Shown: positions 11,115-25,200 of the stretch, one piece after another
Layout: each line of letters starts with the position of its first letter
Position numbering within the stretch: the first letter of the stretch is position 1
Source of the DNA: Struthio camelus
Lineage: Eukaryota > Chordata > Aves > Struthioniformes > Struthionidae
NCBI RefSeq assembly: GCF_040807025.1
Contig: NC_090944.1
Coordinates: 118,498,738-118,562,737, forward strand
Reading direction: 5' to 3'
DNA: 64,000 bases
The notes under the pieces: generated by a model
What the model saw: the letters and a program-made list of their open reading frames with translations, nothing else
What the model was told of the DNA's origin: nothing
The model's database searches: none
Position numbers and translations under genes: made by a program

Positions 11115-13207
11115 TTTAAAATTTTAAAATCAGTCTCTAGCACAACTTTTTTTATAAATGCAGACATATGCAGAACCTCTCAGAAGTTGGGCTCACCAGA
11201 TTTAATGCCATTGGCATTGCCTATGCTTCAGGTGCATTTCAGACATACTCCTAAGAGTATTCAGTTTTGACTGATATTCCTCCAAGCCTACTTCTTAAGA
11301 AGCATTTTACTGCGACTTGTACACATGGCAAGTTTCACAGTTCAGCCCTTTTTTCTGACATACCTGTTCAAGGCAAGGAGGAAGGGAAATCTCACACACA
11401 CGCATCACTTCCCCTAGCAACAGAAGGTTATTTTTATTAGGACAAAACTGTATTACACATACCCCCAAAACATCCTTCCTGACAATGGTGACCAAGTTTG
11501 GAAAACCTCACCCAGGCAAGAAGACTTTTCATGGAGCTAGGTGTAAACAAAAAAAATTGATTATAATTGAAGCTGTTTTGCAAGTTTAATAACTGATAGA
11601 TGGAAAACTTAGACCTACACTGACATGTTTAGCTATTAGCCTGATTTTGACAGACTTATCAAGATTACGGTCCCACCACAGAAGCCTCTCAGCTTTTACA
11701 GAGCAGTGACAGGGTGCAAGCATATTGCCCTACAGCTTTGTTCTCTGTACTGGTGAGCACTGGGGAGAAGCGGGAGGGAGCAGCCTCTCGCTCAGTTAGA
11801 GGAGAGATTTTGCCATTGCTGTCATTCAAGTTTTTATTTAACTAGCCTGCAGATATATAATTTTATTCTCTTTACAATATTTAGTAATATAAAGGATATA
11901 AAGTTTGGTAACACAGGACATCAATTTTTCTTTGGCATAGCAAGTGTTGAAAAAATGGAGACACTCACTTCACAGCATTTTTTGTTTTAAGTAACCGGGT
12001 GCGGAATGTTATCCCATGTCATGAAAGGGATGATGGCTGGGTTGAGAGCCCTGGCCTCTGCAAGTTTTTATTAGATATAGAATAATGTCCCGTTTTGATT
12101 GATTTTTCTTACTCTTTCTATAAACTTCTCTCAATCTTCAGGACCTGCTCATTTTTCCCCTATCATTTTCCAGTCTATTCTGGCAGCTGTATTACTTCTT
12201 TACATGTGATATATTCCACTGGTTTGTATCAGTTTATACTATATATGAACACCTATAGCTACATACACACAAAAATAATGTTGAAAAAATGTTAAAGGTG
12301 CAAAGTCCAGACTCCAAATCTCATGAAATGGCAGGATTCAAAGATATCAGGTATATATAGGATTCCCTGATCCAAACTGTCATTGTAATACACAGCATGC
12401 TGTTCATAAGAAAGGTTCAGTATCTTTGTCTTCCTTTTGCTAGAGATCTTCAAGTGTCAGATATGTTAATAAAACTGCAGTATTATTTCTTTCCAAATGC
12501 AGTATTATAATTGATATGGAAGCATTTAAGGAACTTCTAAGTTCTGTGAGACAAAACACTAGGGTAAGACAGTAAAAAAATTTTCACTAAAAGGTCCAGT
12601 TTTTACTCAATTCACCCTAACTTTCTAAAACTAAAAATCTCCCTTCTTGTCATCTGAACACAGCAAGTCTGGCCTCTTATCAGAGGAAAACTTTCCAGCA
12701 AAAGCTAGACACTTTTGTCATCTAAATCTTTCTGTTAAAGACCCCTGGAATTCATATTCTCATTCAGTGAGATCTGGACTTCTGTATTTCCAGTCCTCCT
12801 TCACATCAAGACATTACAGAGAGGCTTCCAAACTTGCCAGTTGAGATGCAGAATTTATTATCCCCATGAGTCATTAATTTTAGACTCCACAGAAAGTACA
12901 AGGTCATTTCATAATGTGATTGATTGTATCTCATCCCTGAATTTTGAGGCTCATGAAAGTAGTATCTTCTCTGGTAAATCAACAGGCTGGACTGCCTTAC
13001 TCTACCCAGAGACCACTAGGTCTAAACTAGGTTTACAAGCTCTGCTAAAAACCATCAGAACTGTAACTTCTCCAAGTCCTGCGAATGTACTGTGCTGGCC
13101 GAGGCTGTAACCACCAAAAACTCTTGGCTGTTTGTGCCAAGGTCCTTTACGTAGATTCACAAATGGAACTTGTAAATTACATGTAGAAACAGCTATGGCT
13201 CATGACA

Positions 13208-13560
13208 CTCAAAAACATTTCTAGCTTGACCAGTGCAGCCAGCAGGGTTGTAATTTCTGTGAATCCAGTATCTGGGGTTCTTGGAATTTACCAGCTCTGC
13301 TGGCAAAGCAGTCACATCTTGTAACTTCCATGGGAACAAGAATGAGGTTCAAGGAACTTGCAAGCTCCCCAGGGCAGCTGGAGGAACTTGCAAATGCAGT
13401 TAGACAGATACCTAGTGTTCATGGAAAGTTGCCAAGTCCTTTCAGAAAACAAATCAGTTCATGACATTTACAGTTTTTTACTCTTGGAACTACAGTAAGG
13501 TCCACTGCAGAGGTTACACTCCCCAATGAATGCCTGAACAAGAACGTGTCTTTGCTGGGA
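13208..13560. repeat. Decayed ~70-bp tandem repeat (minisatellite relic)
   Basis: Diverged units recur with near-constant spacing. Phrases of the type TTCTTGGAACTTGCAAGCTC start at about 13208, 13278, 13348, 13418 and 13491, i.e. steps of 70, 70, 70 and 73 bp. Within units, GCAGTCACATCTTGTAACTT (13308) aligns with GCAGCCAGCAGGGTTGTAAT (13238). Related wording continues less regularly on both sides (around 13121-13207 and up to about 13600). Identity is low, so this is an old array. It was read by eye; a dot plot would settle it. Confidence 0.5.
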
Positions 13561-15710
13561 ATCTAAGGCAAGTTATATTCTTGGCTGTGAACCTACAGGA
13601 AAATATAAATTTCCCTAGAGATCTCCATGGCTGCAGCTTCTACCATATGCCTGAAGGATACTGTAAATATTGTTTTCATATGCAAATTAACCTCCACAGG
13701 TAGTCTGGTGAAGATTATCACCTCTATCAAGTATCTCACACCAAATAAAACTGGCACTAGAGGAACAAGCAAATACTTTGGGTTCCAGCCTCAAGAGTAG
13801 TTCTGGAAGGTTTGATGAAAGGTAAAGGTGTTCCTAAGCACAAAACAATTGTTTGCTCCTCTGGCACCTGTTTTCCTTTGTGTAAGATATCCCGAACAAA
13901 CCCCTCATCCCTCCTCAATGAGAGGTGCCGAATTGCAGTAATAGGGAGAGAGCACTGATCCCTGGGAAGTGTACTGGGCATGAGTGATGAGATAGATGGG
14001 AAAGAGTAAAGAAAACAGCACTTACCCCTGGATATGTTGCATTGTAGGATGGGATACAGAGCAACCTAAATGAAGGAACAGAGGTAACAAAATATTATTA
14101 AATTATTATTGCACTGTTTATAGGGCCATTGGTGTCAAATGACGCTTACTTACTAGCTTTGGCTATCATGTGATTGTGACTCACCTTCTAAGCACAGAGG
14201 TCTGTTGGTTCCTACAGGAGTTATAATATATGGTATGTTTTAAAGAAAGATTCATGTCCTGATATTCTAAAAATTTTACAGGTGTGTATTAGTGTGTATG
14301 AATTAATCATTACCACAAAGTCTAATTAGACCTAGTTATAAGTGGAAGTTTCCATCTCATGCTTGCCTTGAGCTCTCTGTGAAATTACTAAGCAGTTGGA
14401 ATAGCTGCATGACTCCACATCAGAAATCACTGTTAGGTACTAGAGCCAGCCTCTTTATTCACACAGAATCAGGACAGGCCAAAGAACACTCTAACCACAG
14501 GAACTGAAAAACACAGAGCCAAAATGTCCATTCTTCCATTAAAAGCAACAGAGTAGCCTTTGGAGGAGAACAGTCACAGAGATTAGTCAACATCAGTGCA
14601 CTGAGGAAGAGAAGATTTTGCTTCATTTATAGGAATTTATAGAAGGTCAGGATCGTCTGGAGAGAGGTCTTTGACGCTGTGACCCTCCACGACCTGCCCC
14701 TGACTTGTCAGTTATGCAGCTAAATTAGACTGATCTTACAATAGAGTCTTTCTAGCTCCTAATCCCAGAGAGAAACTGGAGCACACCATTATTGTGGGTA
14801 GTTCTAGTTCACATCATGTAAGAAGGGGTGCACACAGAACACAGCACCATTGATCCACCTGTTCTCTCAGCTTTCTCCAAACCTGCTTTGCCTACCTTAG
14901 CACAGAGAAGCCTCTACAGAGGCTTTTTTGTATTTGGAAACAAATATAGCAGGTGCTACTGGAAAGCCCCTAACACAGCTTCATGTGCTCTGTGCATGTG
15001 TGTGTGCACATGTGCACATGTCTTCCAGCATGGGTAATGTGTCATAGGTCTGTTCATAGTTCCAGTTTCTGCACCCCAGGAGATTAATTTTTGCCTTCTA
15101 GAAGCACTACATTTATCAAGAAAGAAACAAAAGACGTGGTAAGAAATATAAATAGGAGGGAGATGTACCTGATAAGTGTGGATAAAGGAAAAACCTGATT
15201 CATCAACACTCCTCAGACTCTGCTTATTACATTGACTTCCCTGGGCAGACATCTTCCCTCTCATTTTAATCTTTTGAAGATTCTGCACAGGCAGTAAGCA
15301 TTGATTAACACTGGGTGCAATCAATATTCTCTTTACTACCTCTTTTATCCACACTGATATTAATACACGCAAAGAAACTTCTTCACAAGGGCCTTTCAAA
15401 CCCTTCTCTTTTTTGTCTCGCTCATCCCCCCCTCCCCCACATATTTGTTGTCACCTCAAAAAGTACCCAGGACAATGGAGCCACTGTCCTACTCCCTGGT
15501 GTACCATTTCAGATCCTAAAACAGACTGTCATTCCTAGAGCCTGAACCTTAAGACAAATTACTGGATTTAGAATTCATGATCTTGCCAAGCTGGAAGGGT
15601 TCAGATTTTTTTCCTGAATCATTCATTCTGCCCAACCAGATTGCAACACGTTTACCACAAGAGAGGAACATATTGCAGTAGCTTCAGAAAATACTGTACT
15701 CGCACAGAAA

Positions 15711-15747
15711 AGCTTAATCTTCACTAACTAGCTTAATCTTCACTAAC
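15711..15747. repeat. 19-bp tandem duplication
   Basis: AGCTTAATCTTCACTAACT at 15711-15729 is directly followed by a copy at 15730-15748 differing only at the last base. A small recent slippage duplication. Confidence 0.9.
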
Positions 15748-15977
15748 CAGTCTAGCTCTTCCTAACATCATGCAATGAAACCTTTGTGGTGATTACAGGC
15801 ACTCATATACTTTTCCAAATAACCATATCATACAGAGTTGGTTGCTTTGATAAAGCAACAAATAAAGCCTCACAAAGGACATAATGTTGTATGTAATAGC
15901 TTTTTACATCATTTAAATAATTTACTTTGATTCTTTTCTCATTTATGCCAATTTGACATAAGTAAAATGACCTAAAT

Positions 15978-16009
15978 GGGGGGGGGGGGGAGGGGGGAGG
16001 AGGGGAAGG
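15978..16009 (+). repeat. G-run, quadruplex-prone
   Basis: Thirteen consecutive G at 15978-15990, then further G-runs of 6, 2, 4 and 2 separated by single or double A. It has at least four G3+ runs and so could form a G-quadruplex; it may also be a sequencing-error hotspot. Confidence 0.85.
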
Positions 16010-19000
16010 TTATTACCCCAGCTTAAACAAAAGGAAAATTAGTTTAATCGCATATATTAGGCTATAATATGCTGGCTCTCTCCATAGAGACATTGTCTTC
16101 CTTTTTTAAGCTGAGTTTGTTCAGAAGATCCATAATTTTGGCTCATTAGATCTGTGACAATTCCCTTCTTCATAAACTAGAAGTGAAGAGGATTAATCTA
16201 GCCATACAGGAAAGAACTGTCCCACCTAGCAGAGAATAATCTAGGACAAAGCCGTCAATTTCAACAATTCCAGACTAGAGAAAGCTCAACTCTGAAGATA
16301 CAACCCAGTTTCACAGATGATCCCTCTTTCCAAAATGTGCTGAATTAAAACTCCAAATCCCAACTTCCTTAAAATACTGAGAATTTTTGGAACAAGCTCT
16401 GCATATAGTCTGTAGAGCTCTTCACTGTATCAAATGGTATGAGAACTGTGAAAATGCAGTCTCCCTATGCCTGAGCTCTATGTCTAATATTTCATCTTGT
16501 CAGTTGTCAGACTGATATTTGAACTGCAATTAAAGAATACCTCTAAACAAATTTGCACATTTTTGTTTGCCTTCTAGTAAATATTCTGCTTTTTAACCAA
16601 TGTAAAGCAATGGAGACAAAAACATCTCATACTCCCAATTTTGCCACTAGAGGGCAGCTGTATATTTCCAGATCTTCTTCATCAGGTCAAAGCAGAATTA
16701 ATTTCATTGCATTCCTAAATAATGGATCTACGAGATATAGCTTGGATTCAAGAATCTTATAAAACCCTTTTTTGTTTTAAAGCAAAATACAGCGGTTTCC
16801 ATTTAAATGACCAGTTTATCATGCCATTCTCTTTGAGATGTATGTAATATCCCTGTACTTCAGAAGGAGCTATGCTGAGTTGACTTTAAATGGAGAGCAC
16901 TCCATTCAAGAAAAATCACTTTATTTTGCCAAGGTTCTGTTTGTTTCCATGGTGCATTCCCCTACCTCTTAGGCTTACAGCATTTTGTGCTGCTTTTAAG
17001 TCCATATGCTTGAAACAGCAACAATAGCAATTTATTGAAAACCATGTTTTTAAAGGTCAGCATTCTTTTAATGTGCACATTTACTTAAAACCACAGATCT
17101 ATGTTAAGCAATTTTCACCAGAGAGGAACTGGCTGGCTCCCACTTTCCCTTTTCTGCTATCAAGCCCCCCCTGTCATCCATACAAATCTTCCCCAGTGCT
17201 AGACCATGCCCTCAAATCAACAATGGCACTTAGATTAGTCTCTTTGTATGTTCTCCTCTCTAAGGCTCACCCATCCCAAGCCAACAAACGATTGCTGTCA
17301 ATCAGACCACAAGAGTGCTCCCACATGGGAGGGCAGTCCCATTTCCCTTGGTACTCAGCTGTATACCTTATATAAGCTTAGGGGTAGGGCAGACTCCACA
17401 GCAATTTCACATACAGCTTCAGGGGAAGTCCAAGCTCCACTGGGCTCTGAACACAGATCTGCATGGACATAAATGAAAAGCATCCTTCAGATAAGCCCCA
17501 CACAGGTTTTACTATCCCATCCAGAAAAATCCTTCTTTTCTTTTTAATGCCTAAGAAGATAATGTATTTTGTGACCATATCTCTTATTCCATTTAACTGA
17601 GAAGTTCCCCTAATTTTGGTCCCTTATTCCTCAGAGGACTCAGCCATGAACTGCAAGGGCTACCCGGGCTCCAAAGCCAGCTGTTAATATTATACCGCCA
17701 TACCAAAGGGTAACATAGGTTGAATTCCCGGCCTCATTCAGGGACCTAGTCCCTCTTCTCATCCCTTGCGCAGCACACCTCAGACTGGTGCACAGCATTC
17801 AGTGCAACTGAAAGGGGAAATTCTTCTGGTAGTACCTTATTAAGTACCGTATTATGAGAACACCCTGCTATTAACACGTTGTACAAGTTCCTTTTCCTGT
17901 TAGAAGCCCTATAAGTCAAGCCCTACAAGTGAATACTTGGACTGGATATCTTCCAGCGATGAATGGAAAAGAACACTGAAATGAAAGTTTATTTTAAAAG
18001 ACATCAGATGAGTCACATCCAGATTAGGCCAGAATGAATTTTCCTCACACTTTGTGAAACTCTTCAGATTTGTTGTGGCCTTCTACAGTTCTCCTGGCAA
18101 AAAAAAAGAGAAATATACTGTATAGAGCCTGCAGATGCAAGAGCCGAACACTTCTTTTTAGAAAATACCAACCTACAATAACAAATCTTGTTGCTATTCA
18201 CAAGAGAATCATTGAGTATTGCAAAACTTGATAATTACTGATTCATGACAGATTTAGGAAAAACATCATCTTAAGTAATCAGGTCAGGGCACTGCTGTTG
18301 ACCACAGTGTTGGCAAAAGAAACAGTTTCTTTCCTCATATCTTTCATCAAAGTCTAACATTTCACAGTATTTAGCTTTTAGCACTTCATTGGTCCAGACC
18401 AGTAAACAACTGATAGCCTTAAGAACTAGAAGTTAACCTGTGAGCAAACAACTCTATTTAGTATTATCTCATTAACTCATTTACACCATCCACATACTCT
18501 TAAATTTAAGTTAATAAAATTACTGAGGATCTTTAACAGTTCCAGAATTCATTTATTATTGCTGATAATAAATTCACAAGATTATTAACCTTTCACACAT
18601 TCTGTCACACAAGGTATTCTGTGTCACATACTGTCAGCTGGGAATGAAGAGTTAATTCAGATTTCAAGATGCCTGAGTGGCAAAAAAAAAAAAAATTAAA
18701 TTTTTGTGAAGAAAATGTATGTTTGAGTTTCATTTCGTCCTAGAAAAGTCAAGAGCTCTTCTCTAGTAACAATTATTGCAAATAAATCCATTTCACTTTC
18801 CTCCATGCCTGCACGATATTTCTTGCCTGACATTAGGGAATCATTCTGAAAATGTAGCACTGATGCGAAAGAAGGTCTTCTGACTCCAAATGAAACATTG
18901 TAATAGCTCCTATTTACAAGAGGGACACTAAAAAAAAAAAAAAAACTATAACTGAGAAATTGTTCATCTGCCCCAAGTAAATATTTGTTCTGGTGGACAG

Positions 19001-21189
19001 AAGGTCCTTACACTTTGCCTAAGTACGCTAAATGTGACTTACACAATAAATAAAGTGTGTTTTGGTGATCTAAACGTAGCCCACACGGACCACCTTTGAA
19101 ATATCTCAAAACTGCTATTCTTCAGGCCTACAACACAAACACACTTCCGGATTAATAGATTTTTTTACTAAATAATAACTGTGTTGGAAATGAAAATTAA
19201 TTGGATGAAGTGTGTCAAGAACCTGGAATAATCCCATCCAAAGTAATACTTTGTACTACAGCCATAAGCTACGATTTTCTACATAAAAGTATTCCATATT
19301 TATATATGCTTGTTCTAAAATAAATGTTCTGTCACTGCTAACAACTTCAAACCATTATTAGCTCTAAAGGAATGTTGTAAAACTACTCACCCTTGTATCT
19401 TCAGAGAAACAGAATTATGTACTCTTACAAAAATTTCCTAGTAATTGAAGAAGAAAGGAAGATTTTTGCATTACAGAATCTCCAAAGGAGGAAGGAAGGA
19501 AGCACTACAGCTATAGAAAAACAATCTCGTATTTCATAATAGTGCTGGACATATCCACAATGCCTTTTTTCATTTAATCGACATACCCAAGCATGCTGAG
19601 GAACTGTTTTTCTCAAAACCAATGCACGGCCATGACAGAACAGGCCGTGATCTTAGGGATGTGATTATATGTAAATGAAGTCCCACCGTCCCGTGCAATT
19701 GAAATTTAGGGACAGGAACTTCCCATCTAATCTTTTGGGAAGATAATGCAAGCCTGGTGTACCACAGTGCAAGACTCAAGAGGCTTCTGGCTTTTTCCTA
19801 TAGAGATACTTTTTTTGTGGGTAGACCCAAATTTCAGTCTGTGGAAAGAGTATAAACTAAGAAATAACACTGGTGAACTGAACTGAAGAAAAGGTTATAA
19901 CACAGTGCATTTTGGATGTGAAAAAAAGAAACAGGAGTCAAAGAAAACTCTCTGTAATAGACTTATGGAACAACCAAGAACGGCACATCTGTAATTCCTC
20001 ATCAAACGTCGCAGATGGAGTCTCACAGACTTTGGAAATGCTGGGCAAGAAGCATTCTCTAATAATTAGATTCCGAGACATGCATCGAATACATGCTTGC
20101 CAAAGGGACAGAATTTTATTATTTTACCTATATTTAACAGTACCTCATCACTGATCCCAATAGGACACATAAGGTATTTCTAAACCAGATCATATTACCA
20201 GAGGCAAGCTTTAGATGAAGTCCCTGACTAGAACATAAGCTACTGTTTAGTGGCCACTATTTAGTAATCCATCTGCATGGACCACTGTTCAGTCATGCAC
20301 TCCTACTTAGAGAAGCCCTGTAACTGCACAAAAAACCTGAAACAGTTTTAATCCCATTCATGTTACTAAGATTTGGGTACAAATAGAAGGTTTTCCATGT
20401 TTTTGTAAACTGAGACCATAAAGACAAATTTAGCGTTTTGTGATACCGGGCTTTGAAAATTGTCTTACAGTCTTCTGAAGTTTTGGGGCCCCATACAACT
20501 CCAAATATATTTTTTAAAAGCTTTAAAGCTGCATCAATTTGTCTTTCCTTACCTTTTCAGTTTTATCAATAGCTGATCCTACCTCATGAGTACTCTAAGT
20601 AGGAAAATCTCTAGGGATTTTTCCAGTTACCACATAAATATGCATCATGCCATTTACACTGCTGATACATAATATCCTCCTTTAGAGAATTACATGACAT
20701 ATACGCACACATGCAGGCACGTATTCCACGTTTTACAGCTTTCTCCTTACAAGTAATTGTTTGAAAGATTTCTCCCATTTACAGGAACTTTTATTACAAA
20801 ATTTATTTTTCATGTAGTTCTACTCATAAACTGAGGTGCTCTCATCACAAAACCACCATTTGAGAAGGTAGGACTAAATCTTATCTTTGCAGACTTTCTC
20901 AATGGAGAGACTAAACTAGGCATGAAGAACTGCCTTCTTTATAACTAGACACTTCCCTGTAACTGAGATTAGGACAATGTCAGAGAGTAGTCTTGAGCAC
21001 CTGCATGACAACTGTCTGTACTGTGCCTATTAGTCTGAAATCCTCGCTCTTCATCAATCTTGTAATATAAAGGAGTTAATAGTCACAAACCCTCGCATAC
21101 GTACGCACACTAGTTACATTCTAATTTCACAGAGGGTGAGAGGTGATTCTGAACTAGTGCTATGTTTAGCAATTATTGCAGTTTCCTGA

Positions 21190-22249
21190 AGATTGAGAAC
21201 TGGCTGGACGGCAGAGCTCCGAGGGTTGTGATCAGTGGCACAAAGTCTAGTTGGAGGCCTGTAGCTAGTGGTGTTCCCTAGGGATCAATATTGGGTCCAG
21301 TCCTGTTCAACTTATTCCTCAGTGACCTGAATGAAGGGACAGAGTGCACCCTCTGCAAGTTTGCTGATGATACTAAACTGGGGGGAGGGGCTCATACCCC
21401 AGAGGGCTGTGCTGCCATTCAGAGGGACCTGGACAGGCTGGAGAGCTGGGCGGAGAGGAACCTCATGAAATTCAACAAAGGCAAGTGCAGGGTCCGGCAC
21501 CTAGGGAGGAATAACCCCACGCAGCAGTACAGGCTGGGGGCTGACCTGCTGGAAAACAGCTCTGCAGCCAAGGACCTGGGAGTCCAGGTGGATAAGTTAA
21601 GCACGAGCCAGCAGTGTGCCCTTGTGGCCAAGAAGGCCAGTGGTCTCCTGGGCTGCATTAGGCAGAGTGTTGCCAGCAGGTCGAGGGAGGTGATCCTCCC
21701 CTCAGGATCCCCTACTCAGCCCTGGTGAGGCCTCACCTGGAGTACTGTGTCCAGTTCTGGGCTCCCCAGGACAAGAGAGACATGGACATACTGGAACAAG
21801 TCCCGCGGAGGGCTACAAAGATGATGAGGGGACTGGAGCATCTCGCCTATGAAGAAAGGCTGCGAGAGCTGGGCCTGTTCAGCCTGGAGAAGAGAAGACT
21901 GAGGGGGGATCTCATTTAATGTGTCCAAGTATCTGAAGGGAGGGTGTCAAGAGGATGAGGCCAGCCTCTTCTCTGTGGTGCCCAGCAACAGGACAAGAGG
22001 CAACAGGCACAAACTGAACCACAGGAAGTTCTGTCTAAACCTGAGAAAAACTTCTTTCCTGTGAGGGTGACAGAGCATTGGAACAGGTTGCCCAGAGGGG
22101 TAGTGGAGTCTCCTTCCCTGGAGATATTCAAAACCCATCTGGATGCGATCCTGGGAAACGTGCTCTAGGTGACCCTGCTTGAGCAGGGAGGTTGGACTAG
22201 ATGATCTCCAGAGGTCCCTTCCAACCTTAACCATTCTGTGATTCTGTGA
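21190..22249 (+). mobile_element. CR1 LINE fragment, copy B (5'-truncated)
   Basis: A second 5'-truncated CR1. The RT segment begins at RIENWLDG-like coding (21191), passes the TAG-for-Gln stop of the PQG motif at 21279-21281, then GPVLFNLF and FADD, and later [11 protein letters not shown] and a HWNRLP-like segment. It ends with GATGATCTCCAGAGG and two ATTCTGTG units (22233-22248). A roughly 9-bp insertion near 21703-21712 and an extra base near 21914 break the frame. Its 3' third is close to the CR1 consensus, much better preserved than copy A. Positions 21216-21691 are identical to 10100-10575. Confidence 0.95.
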
Positions 22250-25200
22250 CTCCACTAAAGAACATCATAACTCAGTAGTCACTTTTTTTTTTTTTTTTTT
22301 TTTGCTTTTGGTAAATCTTCTCCAGAATCAGTGTAACGAAAGGGACCGAGGAAATCTACAGGAAACATGGAAATCTTCATGGACTGCATGCTATACTCCT
22401 AAAGCCAAAGTACCCTCCACTATTTTTCCACTTTCACCTTTAAAGTAGTGAGGAATTTAGCGGATAACAGCAAATACTAGACCTGTCCCAAAAAGCCATT
22501 ATGCACAGTTGCTCAAAAAATTGTGACCAGCTCAATTAACCTACTGCAGTTGGACCAGATGAGCGTAAAGTGTCTCCAGTTCAAGGGTGAGAAAGAATTT
22601 GACCCTTGGTCCTAAAGCACCAAGTGCCAAAACAAGCTAATTTACAGTCGAGCAATCTACTTTAACAGGCTTAATTCCCTCATCATTAAGAGGACATTTC
22701 TTAGCATCCATAGCTTACTTAGAGATAACAGTAAGGAACTCCACTAACATTCAGAGATTTGTATATTAAATGCTTTCCTGACAGATTTATAAATTCCAGA
22801 TACTTAATGACTGAGGCAGACAATTAATTACTCGGCCACAATTTGCTGACAAAATGTTGAACCAAGAGCAGTTCTTACATTTGAAGAAAGCACAGGCAAG
22901 CTCAATCAATTATGCTTTTCTGGCTCTAGTGTTCTCTTGCAGAGGTTGAATTTATATGGTAAAAGACTGTTCTCTCTTAGAGGTACATATTTGAAAAATG
23001 ATTGATGATCAAGAACATAAATGTCCAAGGGCCAAAATTCTGACACATTCTAATTATTGCTTCTGGAAGTGAAAAATTTTGCAACTACAGTTCACTGTTT
23101 TAAAATGCTGTCAAACATTACAGTGAGAGAGGCACATTTTTTCAAGAGTAAGGCCACTGGAAAGCAAAACTTCTCTACACAAACACAGTTAAAAGTCTGG
23201 AAGAAAGTACTAGCAAGGTATTAACTAGGACCCAGGTAAATACATTTCCCCTCCTTTGCACTGATGCAAGTGTTTTTTTCCAAATGCCCCTTTCTCTATT
23301 TTATAAATCCACAGAAAAATATGAGGACAAATTGTTGCTCCATCTGCAACTTGTTCTGCACAAAATGACCAGTACTTTTCTTAAGGCACACACCTATCCT
23401 TATGTACGCTAAATTCATGTTCAACAGATTACTTTAACCAACTTTAGGGAGCCTCCTACAGGAAATGGAAGTACAGCATACGAAACACTCTCTGGCTAAC
23501 ACAGGAAATGGCAGAAATGTCATTTCTGAGAAGAGCTAATCCACATGTTGGAAGCTCTGAGAGCGTACTCCACGCAGTCACCTGACAGCCCGGGGAGCTA
23601 CCAGGCTGCCTCGGAGGCAGGGTGCAATACCTCATGCGCTGTTCTGCAGCCACCAAAGAGGGACATTTTAATATCTTAATCTCCCGAACTGTATTTACGA
23701 CCTGCAGCTGTGGTGCCAAAGGGGCCCACAACTCCGTACACACTGAGCCTATTGTTGGCAAAAGAGAGCTCTGAGGGGTTTGGAGTGACATCAGTAAGTA
23801 ACTGAACTACGCTGGGCTGCTCTGGGATGGGGGTGGAGAGCAGTAGTTGTTTTTCTTTGTATCAATCAGTTCATTTGGGGCCTTCATCAGTTTTGGGGCA
23901 GTTTTCTAAATTTTAATAGTCCTTAAAGCATGGTAAGGGTGAATGAGGGGGAATGAATTTCTAGTGGCTTTGGGCTTCCAAGGAAAGAGAACCTGAACTG
24001 ATTAATAAAAGAATTCCCATGGTACATATCACTTAAAATGAGCATATATTGTAAGTTACATGTTGGTTTATTATGCAGAGGAAATGTTTGCTATTTTTCC
24101 GCAGCCACTTAAAAGGGACAATCGGTGATTTGGGCAATGTTGTTCGCTCTGTCTCAATCCCAGAACTGAGTTCTTCCCTGATACGGTCAGACTCCTATAG
24201 GACATATTTTGGGAGCATGTAAGGATGTGGACCCTTTTCTGTCAGCTTTCAGCTATATCATCTTCTGCCCTTTTCCAGAATGTTGATGCCTTTCAACCAT
24301 GTTTATCTGCAAAGAAGGAAGAGAGGATAACCCTTTATAAATGGAATCTCAGAAAAAGGAAAATCCCTATTGTTATTTTTCTTCTGTTTTCTGTATGCTA
24401 GCATACAGATTAGCACTAAATTAGTTTAATATTCTAAGGAATTAAAATACTCTGGCATACATTCCTTAGCATTAACATGCAGATATTCACCAGAAAAGTT
24501 GCGTCTCTGAACAACAACTAAAGGTTAACTGGGCAGGTTGTTTGCCAAGTTCACTCCATATAATATAAATAATAAATCCTTCCGCTTTGCTGATATTACT
24601 GACTTTTTCCCAAAAGAGAAAGAAAACCAAACACAGAGAATTCAGAAGAAGATGCCTGTGAAGCCATATGAGTGTTTAAAATGTCTGCTGCTCCCAATGT
24701 TTATGAACTCTGGCAGAAGAGCCAGTAGCTACAGTTCTGCCCCGCATATCTGTTTTTCTAAGTTCCTCTTCCACTGCAGCTTTTCTGACATGCCTCATTT
24801 TTGCTGTGCTGAAGGATCACAAAAGTATCACACTCCTGCTCTTGGTCTACAAGGTTTTGCAGAAAAGCATTAGGTTAAGCTTTTCTAAAGAGACTCATTA
24901 TATTGGGTATCTGCTTGAAGGTGTTCAGCACTTTCTGAGAAATCAGGAAGGCAGTCTGTGCTCTCTCTTGACTTGAGAACAAAAAACTCCAAGTACTCAA
25001 AATACCTTCTCAAAGTCTGGAGCTAAATGCTATGCAGAAATACTGCAAAATAAAAAGAGGGAATATTAACAGCTTAAATATTCAGTCTACTGAAGCTGAC
25101 CTGCAAGTCAGAAAGCCATGCTAGTCATACCTGTATATTTTATTCCAATCAACTCATATCTTATTTTCTCAGAAATGAAAAAAACCATAGGGCAAAAAGA

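Larger units (their letters stand above)
11115..21189. other. Intergenic, no gene recognised
   Basis: About 10 kb of AT-rich DNA between two CR1 copies. Besides the decayed ~70-bp repeat (13208-13560), a 19-bp tandem duplication (15711-15747) and a G-rich tract (15978-16009), I see nothing that can be named. Short ORFs (under 150 codons) are not supported by any domain, splice context or composition change. Confidence 0.5.

Noticed and set aside
24538-24873. 111-residue ORF with a KPYECLKC string like a zinc-finger linker
   Set aside because: Only one such string, without the His residues or repeat spacing of C2H2 fingers; chance resemblance.
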